From Pseudomonas vlassakiae (GTDB taxonomy: Bacteria > Pseudomonadota > Gammaproteobacteria > Pseudomonadales > Pseudomonadaceae), in NCBI RefSeq assembly GCF_014269035.2, contig NZ_JABWRP020000001.1, positions 1 through 64,000 of the forward strand: a DNA stretch of 64,000 nucleotides, written 5' to 3'. The position numbers and the translations under genes were made by a program. Positions 62,187 through 64,000 of this stretch are shown here, in pieces. How positions within the stretch are numbered: the stretch's first letter is position 1; each line of letters opens with the position of its first letter. Below the pieces are notes generated by a model. It made no database searches. It was not told the DNA's origin and saw nothing but the letters and a program-made list of their open reading frames with translations.

Positions 62187-64000
62187 GTGAATACCCCCAA
62201 TGAACGAATGAACCGCAGCCTGGATACCCTGGATGAGGCGCGCCCTCTTGTGCGCCTGGTGGACCAGATCCTCGCGGACTTCCCTGACCTGTACGAGCTG
62301 GCACACCACCATGCCGCGCAGATCCTGCACAAGCACACCGGCAAACGGATGGAGCCACGGCTGGTCTGGTGGCACCAGTTCAACAACGAACACAGCAGTG
62401 CACGCAGCTTCACCGGTTGGCAGCACAGCGGTCCACCGCAGAAATCGATGCTGATGACCGAGTTGGTGCTCGAACGCTTCGACCTGTACTACCAGGATGC
62501 AGCCGATGAACTCGACCAGCGCGGCGGCTTCTACCTGCAGGGGCCCCACGCCTCTACCTACAATGAGCGCAATGAAGTGCCGATGTTGGGCAGTGATGTG
62601 CAGAGGGATCTGTGGGCGCTGGATCTTGCGGTGCTGTATCGCGAAGCAGTCGAGCGCTTCTGGTCGAGCAACGCCGGGCATTTCCGCGTATTGGCCAAGA
62701 TCAACCTGTTGGGACAGGTAGCCACTGCCCTGCTCGACAAGCGTATCACGGCCCAGGACGCTCACCGTCTGCGTAGGCTTGTGTCGGCGGAGCTGGCCAA
62801 CATTGCCATGCCTTCGCTCGCCATGCTCCAGCGCCAATCCACCGACAATAGCCTGGTCGTCAGCCGTTATGCCTTCGGTGAGGACGACAGGGGCTGCCTG
62901 CTGACGATGCAGTCGGCTGATGGACGAGTAGTCGCCTATTTGCCGTGGGCCGACGAGCCGTTGCGGGGGTTCGATTCGGAGCAGGCGCTGGCGTCCTGGC
63001 TACGTGCGCAGTTGCAGGTCAAGGCAACCCTGGAAGCGTTCGTCATGGCGGCCCACAACAACCCTCGGGACAGGTCGGTCAACCAGCTGATCAGCGTACA
63101 TTTGCTGGGCATCGCCAACAGCCGTGACGATGAGGCCGGGTTGATCGCATTGTCACTGTTCAAACGCTCGCTCGGCACCGATCTTTTTGCTTGGCTGAGC
63201 GACCAGGCTCGCGCAGAGATGCACCGCAACGGCCAGCTTCTGCAAGATAACGCGGGCTTGCGCAAGGCCATGTGCACGGGCTACCTCTCGGCGTTCCTCA
63301 ACGTCTTTGGCAGCCTTGCGCCGCTGGGGTGGCCGATGTCCCTCATGCTGCTAGGGGCCACTGTCGCCAAGGTCGGGCTGGATGTGGACGCGGCGCTGCA
63401 CGCCACCGATGAGCAGGATCGCAAGCAGGCGTTGCGTTCGGCGATGATCGAAAGCATCTATGCGACATTCAACATGGTGGACATCGGCTTCGCATCGATG
63501 CATGCCTGGTTGACTTACGAAACCCCGCCTCACGAGCACAACCTCAGCCTTGATGACTGGCAACCGGTGACGTCGGCCAGCTTGGCTGCGGAGGGGCAGG
63601 AGAGCAATTCCGTGCTTGACGGCGAGCTGACCCAAAGCGGACGTTTGCGTGGCATACGTGTCGATCAGGGCGGCAGGTGCTGGATCACGCTCAATGGCCT
63701 GAGCTATCGCGTGCGCTACAGCCACGAACTGGCGGTCTGGCTGGTGGTGCCCGCAGACAATCCGTTCGCGTTCATTGCGTTGCGGCCGGTGCGCTTGAAC
63801 GAGGCTGGCGAGTGGGAGCTACTGGCACCGCCAAGCTTGCAGGGCGGAATGGCACCGGAGGAGGAAGGCGTCCTGCCCGTTACCCGATCATCCTTCTGGG
63901 ACATCTACACGGTCAGCGATAGCGAACAGCTTGGGCGACTGGCGGCCACGGCATTGCGCCGGCAAAAAAAACTGCTGGAGCGTTGGCCGGTGGCTGAGTT
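62187..64000 (+). CDS. Large dermonecrotic-toxin-like protein (DUF6543 type), N-terminal part
   Basis: Open from GTG 62187 through the window end, at least 604 residues, with GGAG 6 bp before the start; no stop is met. The sequence has no signal peptide. Segments such as 'NNPRDRSVNQLISVHLLGIANSRDDEAGLIALSLFKRSLG' and a hydrophobic 'LSAFLNVFGSLAPLGWPMSLMLLGATVAKVGLDVDAAL' resemble the N-terminal parts of the very large Pseudomonas toxins annotated dermonecrotic toxin or DUF6543, which have membrane-targeting and, later, enzymatic domains. The effector domain would lie beyond the window. Alternative: another host-contact or polymorphic effector. Confidence 0.6.
   Translation, partial: MNTPNERMNRSLDTLDEARPLVRLVDQILADFPDLYELAHHHAAQILHKHTGKRMEPRLVWWHQFNNEHSSARSFTGWQHSGPPQKSMLMTELVLERFDLYYQDAADELDQRGGFYLQGPHASTYNERNEVPMLGSDVQRDLWALDLAVLYREAVERFWSSNAGHFRVLAKINLLGQVATALLDKRITAQDAHRLRRLVSAELANIAMPSLAMLQRQSTDNSLVVSRYAFGEDDRGCLLTMQSADGRVVAYLPWADEPLRGFDSEQALASWLRAQLQVKATLEAFVMAAHNNPRDRSVNQLISVHLLGIANSRDDEAGLIALSLFKRSLGTDLFAWLSDQARAEMHRNGQLLQDNAGLRKAMCTGYLSAFLNVFGSLAPLGWPMSLMLLGATVAKVGLDVDAALHATDEQDRKQALRSAMIESIYATFNMVDIGFASMHAWLTYETPPHEHNLSLDDWQPVTSASLAAEGQESNSVLDGELTQSGRLRGIRVDQGGRCWITLNGLSYRVRYSHELAVWLVVPADNPFAFIALRPVRLNEAGEWELLAPPSLQGGMAPEEEGVLPVTRSSFWDIYTVSDSEQLGRLAATALRRQKKLLERWPVAE

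Overview
The window looks like the chromosome of a fluorescent pseudomonad of the Pseudomonas putida group. The GC content is high, genes are tightly packed with many ATGA overlaps, putida-type REP elements (GCGGGTAAACCCGC or GCGGCTTTAGCCGC cores followed by CTCC(T/C)ACAGG) sit between genes, and gene order in several blocks (nrdB-nrdA-rstAB, oprH-phoP-phoQ-dctA-sprT-ttcA, gacS-cysM-rlmD-relA-mazG, purN-purM-hda) is as I remember it from P. putida. There are no rRNA or tRNA genes, no CRISPR array and no insertion sequence.

Left part (1-20558) is accessory catabolism. It opens with the 3' end of a flavin amino-acid 2-monooxygenase, a nitrilase-fold amidase, a membrane protein built of two internal repeats, and an asparaginase. 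This suggests that an amino acid is oxidised to an amide, which is then hydrolysed. A UPF0149 protein, a GST, a three-domain flavin/iron-sulfur oxidoreductase and a LysR regulator follow. Next is a hexuronate block: an MFS transporter, then on the minus strand a run udh-SMP30 lactonase-TRAP DctP/Q/M-EamA-aldose epimerase, an OprD porin, and a divergent membrane PQQ glucose dehydrogenase. Four copies of a FadR-type operator motif lie in front of these genes, but no matching regulator is in the window.

The middle (20559-24410) holds an insert-like patch: a candidate structured small RNA at 20654-20758 with its own promoter, a hipBA toxin-antitoxin operon whose hipA is split into two overlapping frames, and a perfect 47-bp inverted repeat made of two REP elements. 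The class I ribonucleotide reductase genes nrdB and nrdA follow, with NrdR-like and DnaA boxes upstream of nrdA.

From 27954 to 40783 come two-component systems (RstAB-like, PhoPQ), a phosphopantetheinyl transferase, a dienelactone hydrolase, OprH with four phased PhoP half-sites, DctA with a good sigma-54 promoter, SprT, a Yip1 membrane protein, TtcA, a 3-methyladenine glycosylase, and arsC-wrbA-DUF2069. From 40869 to 62090 the genes are mostly core: thioredoxin lipoprotein, META lipoprotein, LdhA, GacS, another two-component pair, CysM, RlmD, RelA, MazG, DUF2058, DUF3108, PurN, PurM, DUF2066, PerM-type permease, Hda and two NlpC/P60 lipoproteins.

The right edge (62187 onward) is the first 604 codons of a very large protein resembling the dermonecrotic-toxin (DUF6543-type) proteins of Pseudomonas. 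Its ribosome-binding site lies inside a predicted 14-bp mRNA hairpin.
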